Shown: positions 34,640 to 42,601 of the stretch, piece by piece
Layout: the number at the start of each line of letters is the position of its first letter
Position numbering within the stretch: the stretch's first letter is position 1
Origin: Bryobacterales bacterium
GTDB taxonomy: Bacteria; Acidobacteriota; Terriglobia; Bryobacterales; Bryobacteraceae
Reading direction: 5' to 3'
Assembly (NCBI GenBank): GCA_003166865.1
Contig: PMUP01000068.1
Coordinates: forward strand, 1 to 64,000
DNA length: 64,000 bases
Program-made: the position numbers and the translations under genes
The notes under the pieces: model-generated
Told to the model about the DNA's origin: nothing
Databases searched by the model: none
What the model saw: only the letters and a program-made list of their open reading frames with translations

Positions 34640-35131
34640 ATGTCCATCTTGAGTATTTGCCAGTGGATTCAGGACACCAGCATCGGCACATCCATCCGCG
34701 AGTCAATCTGGGTATTCCCCATCATTGAGACCATCCACGTACTCGGTCTCTCCATCTCCGTCGGCTTGTTGCTGGTCTCCGATCTACGGCTCATGGGCGT
34801 CATCATGAAGCGGCGTCCGGTCTCGGAAGTCTACGAACAAATCAAACCCTGGATGTTCATTGGCTTCACCATCATGGTCATCACCGGAATCTTCCTGTTT
34901 TGGTGCCAGGCCGTCAAAGCCTACAACAGCATCTTCTTCAAAACCAAGCTGATCCTCCTGGTGGTCGCCGCCATCAACGCGATCGCGTTTGAGCGCGGCA
35001 TTTACCGCAACGTAGCTAAATGGGACAACGCGCTGGTTCCGCCCATGGAAGCTCGCGTGGCCGGTTGGGCTTCTCTGATCTTGTGGGCCGCCATCATCAC
35101 CTGTGGCCGAACCATGGCGTACACTTTCTAG
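34640..35131 (+). CDS. DUF6644-like membrane protein (copy 1)
   Basis: A 163-residue membrane protein with about four helices, starting LSICQWIQDTSIGTSIRESIWVFPIIETIHVLGLSISVG; the conserved His after IIET could ligate a cofactor. It pairs with a paralogue 1 nt downstream and then a PQQ dehydrogenase gene 7 nt after that. The tight spacing suggests the pair forms a heterodimer serving the dehydrogenase, perhaps in electron transfer or assembly; that is inference. GGAGG lies 15 nt upstream of the ATG. Confidence 0.72.
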   Translation: MSILSICQWIQDTSIGTSIRESIWVFPIIETIHVLGLSISVGLLLVSDLRLMGVIMKRRPVSEVYEQIKPWMFIGFTIMVITGIFLFWCQAVKAYNSIFFKTKLILLVVAAINAIAFERGIYRNVAKWDNALVPPMEARVAGWASLILWAAIITCGRTMAYTF

Positions 35132-35132
35132 C

Positions 35133-35612
35133 ATGCAAGCGATCATCCCCTTCTTTCAATGGTGCGACGACACTGCCGTCGCCCAGGCCATTCGCAACTC
35201 TCGTATTGCGTTTCCCGTCATTGAAAATTTTCATCTCTTCGCGCTCACCGTCTTGCTTGGTTCCATCGTCGTTCTGTGCCTGCGCCAATTCGGACTGATC
35301 CTGAAGACGCAGTCCATTTCCGAAGTCGCCGCCGCCCTCCGTCCCTGGAACCGGTGGGGTCTCGCGGTGATGCTCACCTCCGGCATTCTGCTCTTCTTGT
35401 CGGAAGCGATGAAATGCTACGGAAATACTTCGTTCCGCGTCAAAATGCTGTTCCTCTTCACCGCGCTGCTGTTCCAGTTCACCATCTACAATCGCATCGT
35501 CAGGAACGAAGGCGCTACCGCTCCCGTGGGTGGCAAAATCGCCGCTGGCGTCGCGCTGTGCCTGTGGTTCGGCGTCGGCCTGGCTGGCCGTGCCATCGGT
35601 TTTCTCGGCTAG
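35133..35612 (+). CDS. DUF6644-like membrane protein (copy 2)
   Basis: A 159-residue paralogue of the preceding gene with four hydrophobic segments. FQWCDDTAVAQAIRNSRIAFPVIENFHLFALTVLLGSIVVLCLRQFG repeats the architecture including the His (ENFHLF versus ETIHVL). The C-terminal GLAGRAIGF parallels CGRTMAYTF. The ATG overlaps nothing but is 1 nt after the previous stop. Likely partner of the first copy and of the PQQ dehydrogenase; function unknown. Confidence 0.72.
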   Translation: MQAIIPFFQWCDDTAVAQAIRNSRIAFPVIENFHLFALTVLLGSIVVLCLRQFGLILKTQSISEVAAALRPWNRWGLAVMLTSGILLFLSEAMKCYGNTSFRVKMLFLFTALLFQFTIYNRIVRNEGATAPVGGKIAAGVALCLWFGVGLAGRAIGFLG

Positions 35613-35619
35613 GCAAAAC

Positions 35620-37446
35620 ATGGTCATCAGAATCACCGCAATCGCGGTCGCGATAACGATCGGCGTCAGCACAGCAGGCGCGCAGCAGAACGTGGACGCG
35701 AATGTCCTAAAGAACGCCGGTACGCCTCAGGACGCGCTCCAGGGCGACTGGCTTAGCTACGGACGCTCCCTCGGCGAAACGCGCTACAGTCCCCTGAACC
35801 AGATCAACACTTCCAACGTCAGCCGGCTCGGCCTCGCTTGGACCTATGCGGTCGGCGCGGGCGGCGGCAATCAGGAAGCCACGCCACTGGTCTGGAACAA
35901 CACAATTTACGGCATCACGAATTGGAGCGTTGTTTTCGCTGTCGATGCCCGCACTGGAAAGGAACTTTGGCGCTGGGACCCCGAGGTGAATCAGTCAGCG
36001 GTCCGGCCCAAGGTCTGCTGCGGCATCGTCAACCGCGGCCTGGCGATCTACAACGGCATGATCTTCGCTCCCATCATCGACGGCCGGCTGGAAGCTTTGG
36101 ACGCCGCCACCGGCAAAGTGATCTGGGAATCGCGCGTGGCCTATCCGCAGGAGTGGTTCTCCATAACGATGGCGCCGCGCGTCGCTAATGGGAAGGTGCT
36201 GATCGGCGTCTCCGGCGGCGACCATCCGATTCGCGGCTTCTTCGATGCGTATGACGCGGCGACTGGACGGCGGGCGTGGCGTTTCTACACCGTCCCCGGT
36301 AATCCAGCCAACCCCTACGAAAACGAGGCCATGCGCAAAGCGGGAAAAACGTGGGGCGGCGATTTCTACAAAATGGGTGGCGGTGGATCGGTCTGGGACG
36401 GCATGGCGTATGACCCCGAGACCGACCTGATCTTCGTGGGCACCGGCAATGCCGAACCCTGGGTACAGAAGTTTCGCGGCGCGAAGGACATGGACAATCT
36501 CTATACCTGTTCCATTCTTGCCGTTAAAGTATCCACGGGAGAACTCAAGTGGCACTATCAGGCGGTGCCGAATGACAACTGGGATTACGACACCGTGCAG
36601 CAGATGATACTCGCCGACCTCACGATCGACGGCCGCCCTCGCAAGGTCCTGATGCAGGCCTCCAAGAACGGCATCTTCTATGTGCTCGATCGCGTCACAG
36701 GGCAATTCATCTCCGGGCAAGCCTACACGCAGGTCAACTGGACTCACGGCTTCGACGAATCCGGCCGCCCCATGATCAACAAGGAAGCTTTCTACGACAA
36801 GGAGCCGGTCACCATCTTTCCCACTGCGGGCGGAGGGCACAACTGGTCGCCCATGTCCTTCAATCCGTCCACCGGCCTGGTCTACGTTCCCACCAGCTAC
36901 GCAAGCTTTACCTACGCCGCGGGAGACACAGTGATTCCCGCGCCGTATGGCCACACAGGACTGGCGCCGAGTTTTCTCACTGAACGCCCGAACTCAATGC
37001 CATTCATGGGGCCTGAGCCTCTAGGCAAGGAGCGAGGAGTGCTGGAAGCCTGGGATCCGGTGAACCAGAAACTGGTTTGGCGCACGCCAGGTGGAGGCGG
37101 CATCGGCGGCGGCACGGTCACGACGGCCGGCAACCTGGTCTTCCAGGTGATTAATGATGGCCGGCTGCTCGCCTACAGCGCTGATAAGGGCGAGAAGCTG
37201 TTCGAAATTCAGACCGGTCGCACGGGCATGGGTCCGCCCATCACGTACCAGGTCGATGGCAAACAGTATGTCGCGCTGATGGGCGGTATTGGCCGTTCTG
37301 TAATGGTCGCCGAGCCGAACGATGCCAAGGTCGATCATCCTCCGCTACTGTTCGTCTTCGAGTTGGATGGAAAGACTCCGATGCCCTCGCCGGCAGCCCC
37401 GCCCCCTCCATTTGGAGTGCCGCCACCGGCAGAGCTTCACAAATGA
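35620..37446 (+). CDS. PQQ-dependent alcohol dehydrogenase (methanol/ethanol type), possibly lanthanide-dependent
   Basis: A 608-residue periplasmic eight-bladed propeller with signal peptide (1-21). GDWLSYGRSLGETRYSPLNQIN opens the domain; the vicinal disulfide is Cys133-Cys134; the catalytic Asp is Asp322 in NDNWDYD. Asp324, two residues on, is the extra carboxylate that marks lanthanide-type enzymes. The usual metal-ligand Glu appears replaced by Asp201 (VSGGDHPIRG), while Asn277 (GTGN) is kept. There is no C-terminal cytochrome domain. It follows two DUF6644 genes, a probable operon. Oxidises alcohols; substrate and metal are inferred. Confidence 0.9.
   Translation: MVIRITAIAVAITIGVSTAGAQQNVDANVLKNAGTPQDALQGDWLSYGRSLGETRYSPLNQINTSNVSRLGLAWTYAVGAGGGNQEATPLVWNNTIYGITNWSVVFAVDARTGKELWRWDPEVNQSAVRPKVCCGIVNRGLAIYNGMIFAPIIDGRLEALDAATGKVIWESRVAYPQEWFSITMAPRVANGKVLIGVSGGDHPIRGFFDAYDAATGRRAWRFYTVPGNPANPYENEAMRKAGKTWGGDFYKMGGGGSVWDGMAYDPETDLIFVGTGNAEPWVQKFRGAKDMDNLYTCSILAVKVSTGELKWHYQAVPNDNWDYDTVQQMILADLTIDGRPRKVLMQASKNGIFYVLDRVTGQFISGQAYTQVNWTHGFDESGRPMINKEAFYDKEPVTIFPTAGGGHNWSPMSFNPSTGLVYVPTSYASFTYAAGDTVIPAPYGHTGLAPSFLTERPNSMPFMGPEPLGKERGVLEAWDPVNQKLVWRTPGGGGIGGGTVTTAGNLVFQVINDGRLLAYSADKGEKLFEIQTGRTGMGPPITYQVDGKQYVALMGGIGRSVMVAEPNDAKVDHPPLLFVFELDGKTPMPSPAAPPPPFGVPPPAELHK
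37426..37444. repeat. 19-bp direct repeat at gene 3' end (unit 1)
   Basis: CCGGCAGAGCTTCACAAAT at the 3' end of the PQQ dehydrogenase gene matches 38221-38239 at 17 of 19 positions. Both encode the same last residues (LHK) before different stop codons, suggesting duplication or conversion of a 3' end. Confidence 0.6.
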
Positions 37447-37527
37447 TGAAACATTTCGTCTTGTTTTACGTCCCATGTTCGCACGCGGGTATTGGCTGAA
37501 ACCCTCCCACATCATGAGGAGAAACAA

Positions 37528-38241
37528 GTGAAAAGACTTGCAGTTTTCTGCTTTTCTGTTGTCGCGATGTTCTCAGCGGTGAGCGCGCCGGCCGATATTC
37601 TAAGCACGTATGGGGACGTAACCGTAGTTCCCGGCCCGAATACCGATCCGGCTTGGCTCATCACCTCTAGCCCGGCCAGCAGCCCCGGATATGGCGGCCT
37701 GCAACTGCAAATTACGGATACACTAACGCCCGACGGCCTCACCAATCTGCTGGCCGACTACCTCATGACGGCAGGCACCTTCAACAACGGGGCGCCCAGG
37801 TTCACGCTTTTCGACGACGGTGGTAACTCCGCGTTCATCTATTGGGGCGATCCTCAATCCGGCGGATCGTTTACCGATCCGAACACCGGCGCAACTGACT
37901 TTAACAGTACCGGAAATCTGGCCGACGCCAGTTCGTCGGACCTGCGAGTGGAAAGCAATGGATTCGGCGGTCTGCAGACCGGACCGCTTCCGTACATTAC
38001 CTACCAGACTTTCCTAAATGATGTGGGAACAACCGACCTATCGTACATCACACTGGATTTGGACGGCGGCTACAGCCTTCCCGGACAACAAATGGAAGTT
38101 CAGAACTTCACTGTCAATGACACGGTATATAACCCTTCGCCAATTCCCGAACCGCGGTACCAAGCAGCGCTTGGTCTGTTGATACTCGGCTGTGTATTCA
38201 TCTCACGCTGGGTATGGCCCCCGGCCAAGCTTCACAAATAG
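37528..38241 (+). CDS. Secreted PEP-CTERM-like protein
   Basis: A 237-residue exported protein with signal peptide (residues 1-23), a long Ser/Thr/Gly/Asp-rich region, and a C-terminal PIPEPRYQAALGLLILGC hydrophobic helix followed by basic residues: the sorting signal cut by exosortases, which also needs EpsI-type proteins such as that at 14457. The start is a GTG at 37528 with AGGAG 7 nt upstream. The final residues AKLHK echo those of the preceding gene. Probably an extracellular-matrix protein; function unknown. Confidence 0.72.
   Translation: MKRLAVFCFSVVAMFSAVSAPADILSTYGDVTVVPGPNTDPAWLITSSPASSPGYGGLQLQITDTLTPDGLTNLLADYLMTAGTFNNGAPRFTLFDDGGNSAFIYWGDPQSGGSFTDPNTGATDFNSTGNLADASSSDLRVESNGFGGLQTGPLPYITYQTFLNDVGTTDLSYITLDLDGGYSLPGQQMEVQNFTVNDTVYNPSPIPEPRYQAALGLLILGCVFISRWVWPPAKLHK
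38221..38239. repeat. 19-bp direct repeat at gene 3' end (unit 2)
   Basis: CCGGCCAAGCTTCACAAAT, matching unit 1 at 37426 with two mismatches, ends the PEP-CTERM-like gene. Confidence 0.6.
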
Positions 38242-38268
38242 ATCCTGAACCGCGACCGTGAGGAAGCC

Positions 38269-39261
38269 TTAAGCCATCCCGAAGGCCCGAGCAATCAGCT
38301 CATACGACCGCTTCCGTGCCGCGTGCTCGTGCATGATGTTAACCACGAAAACCTCCTCGGCCCCGTAGTCCTGGGCGACTTCTTCGATCGTCGCCCGAAC
38401 CTTCTCCGGCGTTCCCACGGTGATCCTGCGCCCCACTGGTAGCGTCTCCGCAGCTACGCCTTCATGCGCCAGAAACTCGAGCGCGTGCTCCACTGATGGC
38501 ACCGGAATCAACCCCCCGCGATACAACATCAACATCAGCATTCGCATGCTCGACGCCAACCGCTGCGCTTCTTCGTCCGTTTCCGCGCAAATCGCCCACG
38601 TAGCGACGCCCACGCGCGGCTCCCGCAGTCGCGCCGACGGCTGGAAGTGCTCGCGATAATACGCCGCGATCGCCTCGCCATTCGGATTGATGAAATCCGC
38701 GAATACATACGGCAACCCCAGCTCCGCGGCCCAAATTCCGCTTTGCGCCGACGATCCCAGCAGCCACGGCTCCGGGCTTTCAAAGTGCATCGCCGCCGTC
38801 TGGCGGAACGGCCCGGTGGCCGGCCCGCGATTCTCCAAATATCCCAGCAGCTCTTCCAATTGGTCGCGAAAATCGTCCGGCGCAGGCTGCCTTCGGTCGC
38901 GTTGCAGCGCATAGGCGATCCCGGCACTGGTCCCCGCTGCGCGCCCCAGCCCCAAGTCGATCCTTCCGGGATATAAAGCACTCAGCATGCTGAATGTTTC
39001 GGCCACTTTCAGCGGGCTGTAGTGCGGCAGCATTACGCCGCCCGTGCCGACATGCAATCGCGAAGTGGCCGCCGCCACCGGTCCCACCATTACTTCGGGA
39101 CTGGCATCCGCGAGTCCGGGCGTCCCGTGATGTTCGGCCAGCCAGTAGCGGTAATATCCGAGCTGCTCGGCCCAGCGCGCCAGGTCGATCGTGTTACGCA
39201 ACGCGTCGCCGGCGGTGGAGCCTTCCGGAATCGGCGATTGATCCAATACGCTGAGCTGCAC
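38269..39261 (-). CDS. LLM-class flavin-dependent oxidoreductase
   Basis: A 330-residue luciferase-like monooxygenase family protein binding reduced FMN or F420. LSVLDQSPIPEGSTAGDALRNTIDLARWAEQLGYYRYWLAEHHG is the standard N-terminus of the MsnO8-type branch, and LYPGRIDLGLGRAAGT is characteristic. The start is GTG at 39261, 9 nt after a CATAAT box, so probably leaderless. It diverges from the MetE-like gene with 59 bp between them. A role in dealkylating or oxidising a sulfur compound alongside MetE is possible but not shown. Confidence 0.87.
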   Translation of the reverse strand: MQLSVLDQSPIPEGSTAGDALRNTIDLARWAEQLGYYRYWLAEHHGTPGLADASPEVMVGPVAAATSRLHVGTGGVMLPHYSPLKVAETFSMLSALYPGRIDLGLGRAAGTSAGIAYALQRDRRQPAPDDFRDQLEELLGYLENRGPATGPFRQTAAMHFESPEPWLLGSSAQSGIWAAELGLPYVFADFINPNGEAIAAYYREHFQPSARLREPRVGVATWAICAETDEEAQRLASSMRMLMLMLYRGGLIPVPSVEHALEFLAHEGVAAETLPVGRRITVGTPEKVRATIEEVAQDYGAEEVFVVNIMHEHAARKRSYELIARAFGMA

Positions 39262-39304
39262 TTGACTATCATTATGCTTGAGACTGGAATCACGACTCGC
39301 ATGC

Positions 39305-39310
39305 TACAAT
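39305..39310 (+). promoter_or_regulatory. -10 box of the MetE-like gene at 39321
   Basis: TACAAT ends 10 nt before the ATG, predicting a leader of 0-4 nt. The divergent CATAAT box for the LLM gene (39271-39276, minus strand) lies only 30 bp away, so the promoters are back to back. Confidence 0.45.
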
Positions 39311-39320
39311 TCAGGCGTTC

Positions 39321-40379
39321 ATGAATCCGACTCTGCTCCCGACATCGCTGGTAGGCTCTTATCCGCAACCCGATTGGCTGATCGATCGCGCCCAACTTTC
39401 GCACCGTTTGCCCCCGCGTGTGCGCGCCACCGACCTTTGGCGCGTCGCGCCGGAATTTCTGGAGCAAGCCCAGGACGACGCCACCATCCTCGCCATTCGC
39501 GCCCAGGAGCGCGCCGGCCTCGACATCATCACTGACGGCGAGATTCGCCGCGAAAGCTACTCCAATCGCTTCGCTACCGCGCTCGAAGGCATCGATCTGG
39601 ATAATCCCGCGCAAGTGGTCGCGCGGTCCGGCAAGCTCAACTTCGTGCCGCGCGTGGTCTCGAAAATCCGGCGCAAACACGCCGTCGAGGTTCGCGATAT
39701 CCAATTTCTGCGCGCCAATACGGACCGCCGTGTGAAAGTCACCGTGCCCGGCCCTTACACCATGTCGCAGCAGGCGCACAACGATTTCTACAAGAGCGAG
39801 GAAGAGATGGCGCTGGACTACGCGGCCGCCGTCAACGAAGAAATCAAGGATTTGTTCGCGGCTGGAGCCGACGTGGTGCAAATCGATGAGCCTTACATGC
39901 AAGCCGTCCCGGACAAGGCGCGCCAGTTCGGATTGACCGCGCTGAACCGCGCACTCGACGGCGTAAAGGGTGAAACCGCCGTTCACCTTTGCTTCGGCTA
40001 TGCCGCCATGGTCGCGAATCGCCCGGCGGAATACCAGTTCCTCACCGAGCTCGCCGATGGGCGTATGAACGCGATCTCCATCGAAACGGCGCAGTCGTCG
40101 CTCGATTGTTCTGTGCTCGCTAAACTCCCCGGCAAGAAAATCATTCTCGGCGTACTGAATCTGGGGACCAACGACGTGGAAACTCCCGAGATCGTCGCCG
40201 CCCGCATCCGACGCGCGCTTCCTTACATCAGCGCTGAGCGCCTTGTGATTGCTCCGGATTGTGGAATGAAATATCTTCCGAGCGACGTCGCTTTCGGCAA
40301 ATTGCAGGCCATGGCCGCCGGCGCCGGCATTGTCCGGAACGAATTGGGCGATCGCCATCTAGCTTCTCAAACCACCTGA
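39321..40379 (+). CDS. MetE-like cobalamin-independent methyltransferase family protein
   Basis: A 352-residue MetE C-terminal-type barrel. TSLVGSYPQPDWLIDR is the family start, then AGLDIITDGEIRRESY, VQIDEPYMQAVPD, VHLCFGYA with a His/Cys pair, and APDCGMKYL with the last zinc Cys. It is about half the length of MetE and lacks its N-terminal domain, so the donor is probably not the standard folate. It converges on truA with a 13-nt overlap. Paralogue of the gene at 18207. Confidence 0.85.
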   Translation: MNPTLLPTSLVGSYPQPDWLIDRAQLSHRLPPRVRATDLWRVAPEFLEQAQDDATILAIRAQERAGLDIITDGEIRRESYSNRFATALEGIDLDNPAQVVARSGKLNFVPRVVSKIRRKHAVEVRDIQFLRANTDRRVKVTVPGPYTMSQQAHNDFYKSEEEMALDYAAAVNEEIKDLFAAGADVVQIDEPYMQAVPDKARQFGLTALNRALDGVKGETAVHLCFGYAAMVANRPAEYQFLTELADGRMNAISIETAQSSLDCSVLAKLPGKKIILGVLNLGTNDVETPEIVAARIRRALPYISAERLVIAPDCGMKYLPSDVAFGKLQAMAAGAGIVRNELGDRHLASQTT

Positions 40380-41188
40380 CCGGGCCTGTCCGTATAGATC
40401 ACACGCTCAAGGAAAAGTCCCGACGCGGGTGCGGTCCAGGCCGCGACATCGAGCGCCGGGTTTGTTTGACCTTCCAGGAGGCCGGCAAAATCGCCCTCCG
40501 TGATTTCGCCCCGGCCGAGCCTGACCAGCACTCCCACGATTCTCCGCACCATGCGCCAAACGAAGTGCGAAGCGGTGATGCGGAACACGATGAGATCGCC
40601 TTCCATCTCGATCAGGGCATCCTCCACCACGACGATGGGCGATTCATCCGGGCGCGAAGGATCTTCGGCGCGGAACGCACGAAAGTTGTGGCGGCCAATC
40701 AGTAAACGCGCCGCCCGCGCCATCGCGGCTGAGTCCAGCGGCTCCTTCACCCACCAAACGTATTTCTTGAAAAACGCCGTGCGCCGCGTCGAGATTTGGT
40801 ACATGTACGACCGCGCTACAGCATCGTGCCGCGCGTGAAAGTTGCCCGCCGCCTCGGTCAGATCCAGCACACACACATCGGAAGGTAGCCGGCTGTTGAT
40901 GGCGCGCAGGATCTCATCCGCTCTTGGCCAGTTTCTCCTCTGGCTTTCTTTGGGCGGACGAATCCGAAGATGGGCTACTTGAGCCCGGGCATGCACGCCG
41001 GCATCCGTGCGGCCGGCGCCCTGAATATCCACTTCGCCTCCGAAGAAATCCTCCGCGGCCTTGCGGATCTGGCCTTGCACGGTGCGCGCGTTGCGCTGCT
41101 CCTGCCAACCGCTGTACTTGGTTCCATCGTATTCAATGATCAGCTTCCAGCTTTTCGGTTCCGATGTTTTCAGCCCGGGAGTTTTCAA
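40367..41188 (-). CDS. truA: tRNA pseudouridine(38-40) synthase TruA
   Basis: A 273-residue enzyme isomerising uridines 38-40 in the tRNA anticodon arm. KLIIEYDGTKYSGWQEQ, the catalytic-Asp motif GAGRTDAGVHARAQVAHLR, YMYQISTRRTAFF and HFVWRMVRRIVGVLVRLGRGEI are all present. The start is probably the TTG at 41188, 6 nt after a TACACT box (leaderless); a TTG at 41209 would add seven residues. The complete catalytic core leaves little doubt. Confidence 0.95.
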   Translation of the reverse strand: MKTPGLKTSEPKSWKLIIEYDGTKYSGWQEQRNARTVQGQIRKAAEDFFGGEVDIQGAGRTDAGVHARAQVAHLRIRPPKESQRRNWPRADEILRAINSRLPSDVCVLDLTEAAGNFHARHDAVARSYMYQISTRRTAFFKKYVWWVKEPLDSAAMARAARLLIGRHNFRAFRAEDPSRPDESPIVVVEDALIEMEGDLIVFRITASHFVWRMVRRIVGVLVRLGRGEITEGDFAGLLEGQTNPALDVAAWTAPASGLFLERVIYTDRPGQVV

Positions 41189-41250
41189 TTCCCCAGTGTA
41201 GCCCCGCAAACTGGCCGCAATGCTATGATGAAGCGCTTTAAGGAGACCTC

Positions 41251-41688
41251 ATGTTCAAACAGTTCCGGGATTTCATCATGCGCGGCAACGTGTTGGACTT
41301 GGCTGTTGCCGTGATCATCGGCGCGGCGTTTGGAAAAATCGTGACGTCACTCGTCAGCGACATTCTGATGCCGCCCCTCGGACTCGCGCTCAAACATGTC
41401 GATTTCACTAACTTATTCGTCGATCTTTCCGGTGGCAACCACGCGACGCTGGCCGAAGCCAAGGCGGCGGGCGACGTCACCCTCAACTACGGACTCTTTC
41501 TGAACGCCACCATTGATTTTGTGATCGTCGCGTTCGTGATCTTCCTGATCATCCAGCAAGCCAACAGGCTGAAGAAGGCTCCCGCCGCGCCCAACACCAA
41601 GGAATGCGCGTACTGCCACACCACCATTCCGCTGGCGGCGACGCGCTGCCCAAATTGCACGTCGAATTTATCGGCGGCCACTCCCTGA
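41251..41688 (+). CDS. mscL: Large-conductance mechanosensitive channel MscL with C-terminal zinc ribbon
   Basis: A 145-residue MscL: pressure-relief channel of the inner membrane. [41 protein letters not shown] is the first helix region and [23 protein letters not shown] the second. Instead of the usual C-terminal helical bundle it ends with a zinc-ribbon-like pair CAYC (Cys119, Cys122) and CPNC (Cys133, Cys136). AAGGAG lies 8 nt before the ATG. Function as MscL is firm; the ribbon's role is unknown. Confidence 0.95.
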   Translation: MFKQFRDFIMRGNVLDLAVAVIIGAAFGKIVTSLVSDILMPPLGLALKHVDFTNLFVDLSGGNHATLAEAKAAGDVTLNYGLFLNATIDFVIVAFVIFLIIQQANRLKKAPAAPNTKECAYCHTTIPLAATRCPNCTSNLSAATP

Positions 41689-41712
41689 CGGTCGTGGTTC
41701 GGTAGCGTCGGC

Positions 41713-42597
41713 TCAGACTGTGATCTGGCAGCCCTCGTAAGCACAACAGACTTCGAGCGGCGAACCGAGACGGCTGGCCAGTTCCCGAGCCTTTCTTTCG
41801 ATGCCGGCGACGCATTCGTCGTCATGCGATGGATCGTGATGCGTCAGGAATAGGCGGCGTACGCCCACCGCGGCGGCCAGCTCCACCACATACGGATAGG
41901 CGCTGTGACCCCAATGCCGTTTGGAAGGATATTCGTCCGGCGTGTATTGCGCCTCGTGAATGACGACGTCTGCGCCTTGCATGTACTCGGCGTGCCGCCG
42001 GTCGCCTGCTTCGAGAATCGATTCCAGCCGCCCCGCCGGCGCGCCCTCACGCCAAACATCCTCGAAGTATGGTTCGTGATCGCACAAGTAGCAGATCGAC
42101 CGCCCGGCGGCTTCGATGCGATAGCCGAGCGTCGGCGATGGATGATTCATCCGCTGCGCCCGCACCGTGACCCCATCGATTTGATAAACGCCCTCGCGCA
42201 GATCTTGATAAACGATGCGCGCAGCCAATTGATCGAGCTCCACCGGAAAATAGTGATGCTCCATCTGGCCCGCCAGGACGTCGCGCAACGAGAGATGCGC
42301 GCCTTCGGGTCCGTAAACTTTGAAGTGATTGCCCGGTTGAAACAGCGGGGCGAAAAAGGGAAAGCCCTGAATATGATCCCAATGCGTGTGGGTGAGCAGG
42401 ATGGTGGCCGAGACCGGCCCCGCGGCGTGGGCCAAGAACTGGTTACCCAAAGAGCGTGCGCCCGTGCCGCAGTCCAGCACCAAGATCCCGCCCGATGGAG
42501 TGGTCAGCTCGACGCACGATGTGTTCCCGCCGAAGTGAGTGGTGCCTGGTCCAGGCGCGGCGATGGAGCCGCGAGTACCCCAGAAGCGAGCCGACAT
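41713..42597 (-). CDS. Metallo-beta-lactamase-fold hydrolase (RNase Z/cyclic-phosphodiesterase-like)
   Basis: A 294-residue MBL protein. It begins RFWGTRGSIAAPGPGTTHFGGNTSC, has the metal motif LLTHTHWDHIQGFPFF, further ligands in YLCDHEPYF and GHSAYPYVVELAA, and FLTHHDPSHDDE near the end. This subgroup includes phosphodiesterase-like proteins. ATG at 42597 gives the typical N-terminus; an ATG at 42609 would overlap the preceding stop. It follows the DUF72 gene by 4 nt, so the two are coupled. Substrate unknown. Confidence 0.87.
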   Translation of the reverse strand: MSARFWGTRGSIAAPGPGTTHFGGNTSCVELTTPSGGILVLDCGTGARSLGNQFLAHAAGPVSATILLTHTHWDHIQGFPFFAPLFQPGNHFKVYGPEGAHLSLRDVLAGQMEHHYFPVELDQLAARIVYQDLREGVYQIDGVTVRAQRMNHPSPTLGYRIEAAGRSICYLCDHEPYFEDVWREGAPAGRLESILEAGDRRHAEYMQGADVVIHEAQYTPDEYPSKRHWGHSAYPYVVELAAAVGVRRLFLTHHDPSHDDECVAGIERKARELASRLGSPLEVCCAYEGCQITV

Positions 42598-42601
42598 CCC
42601 G

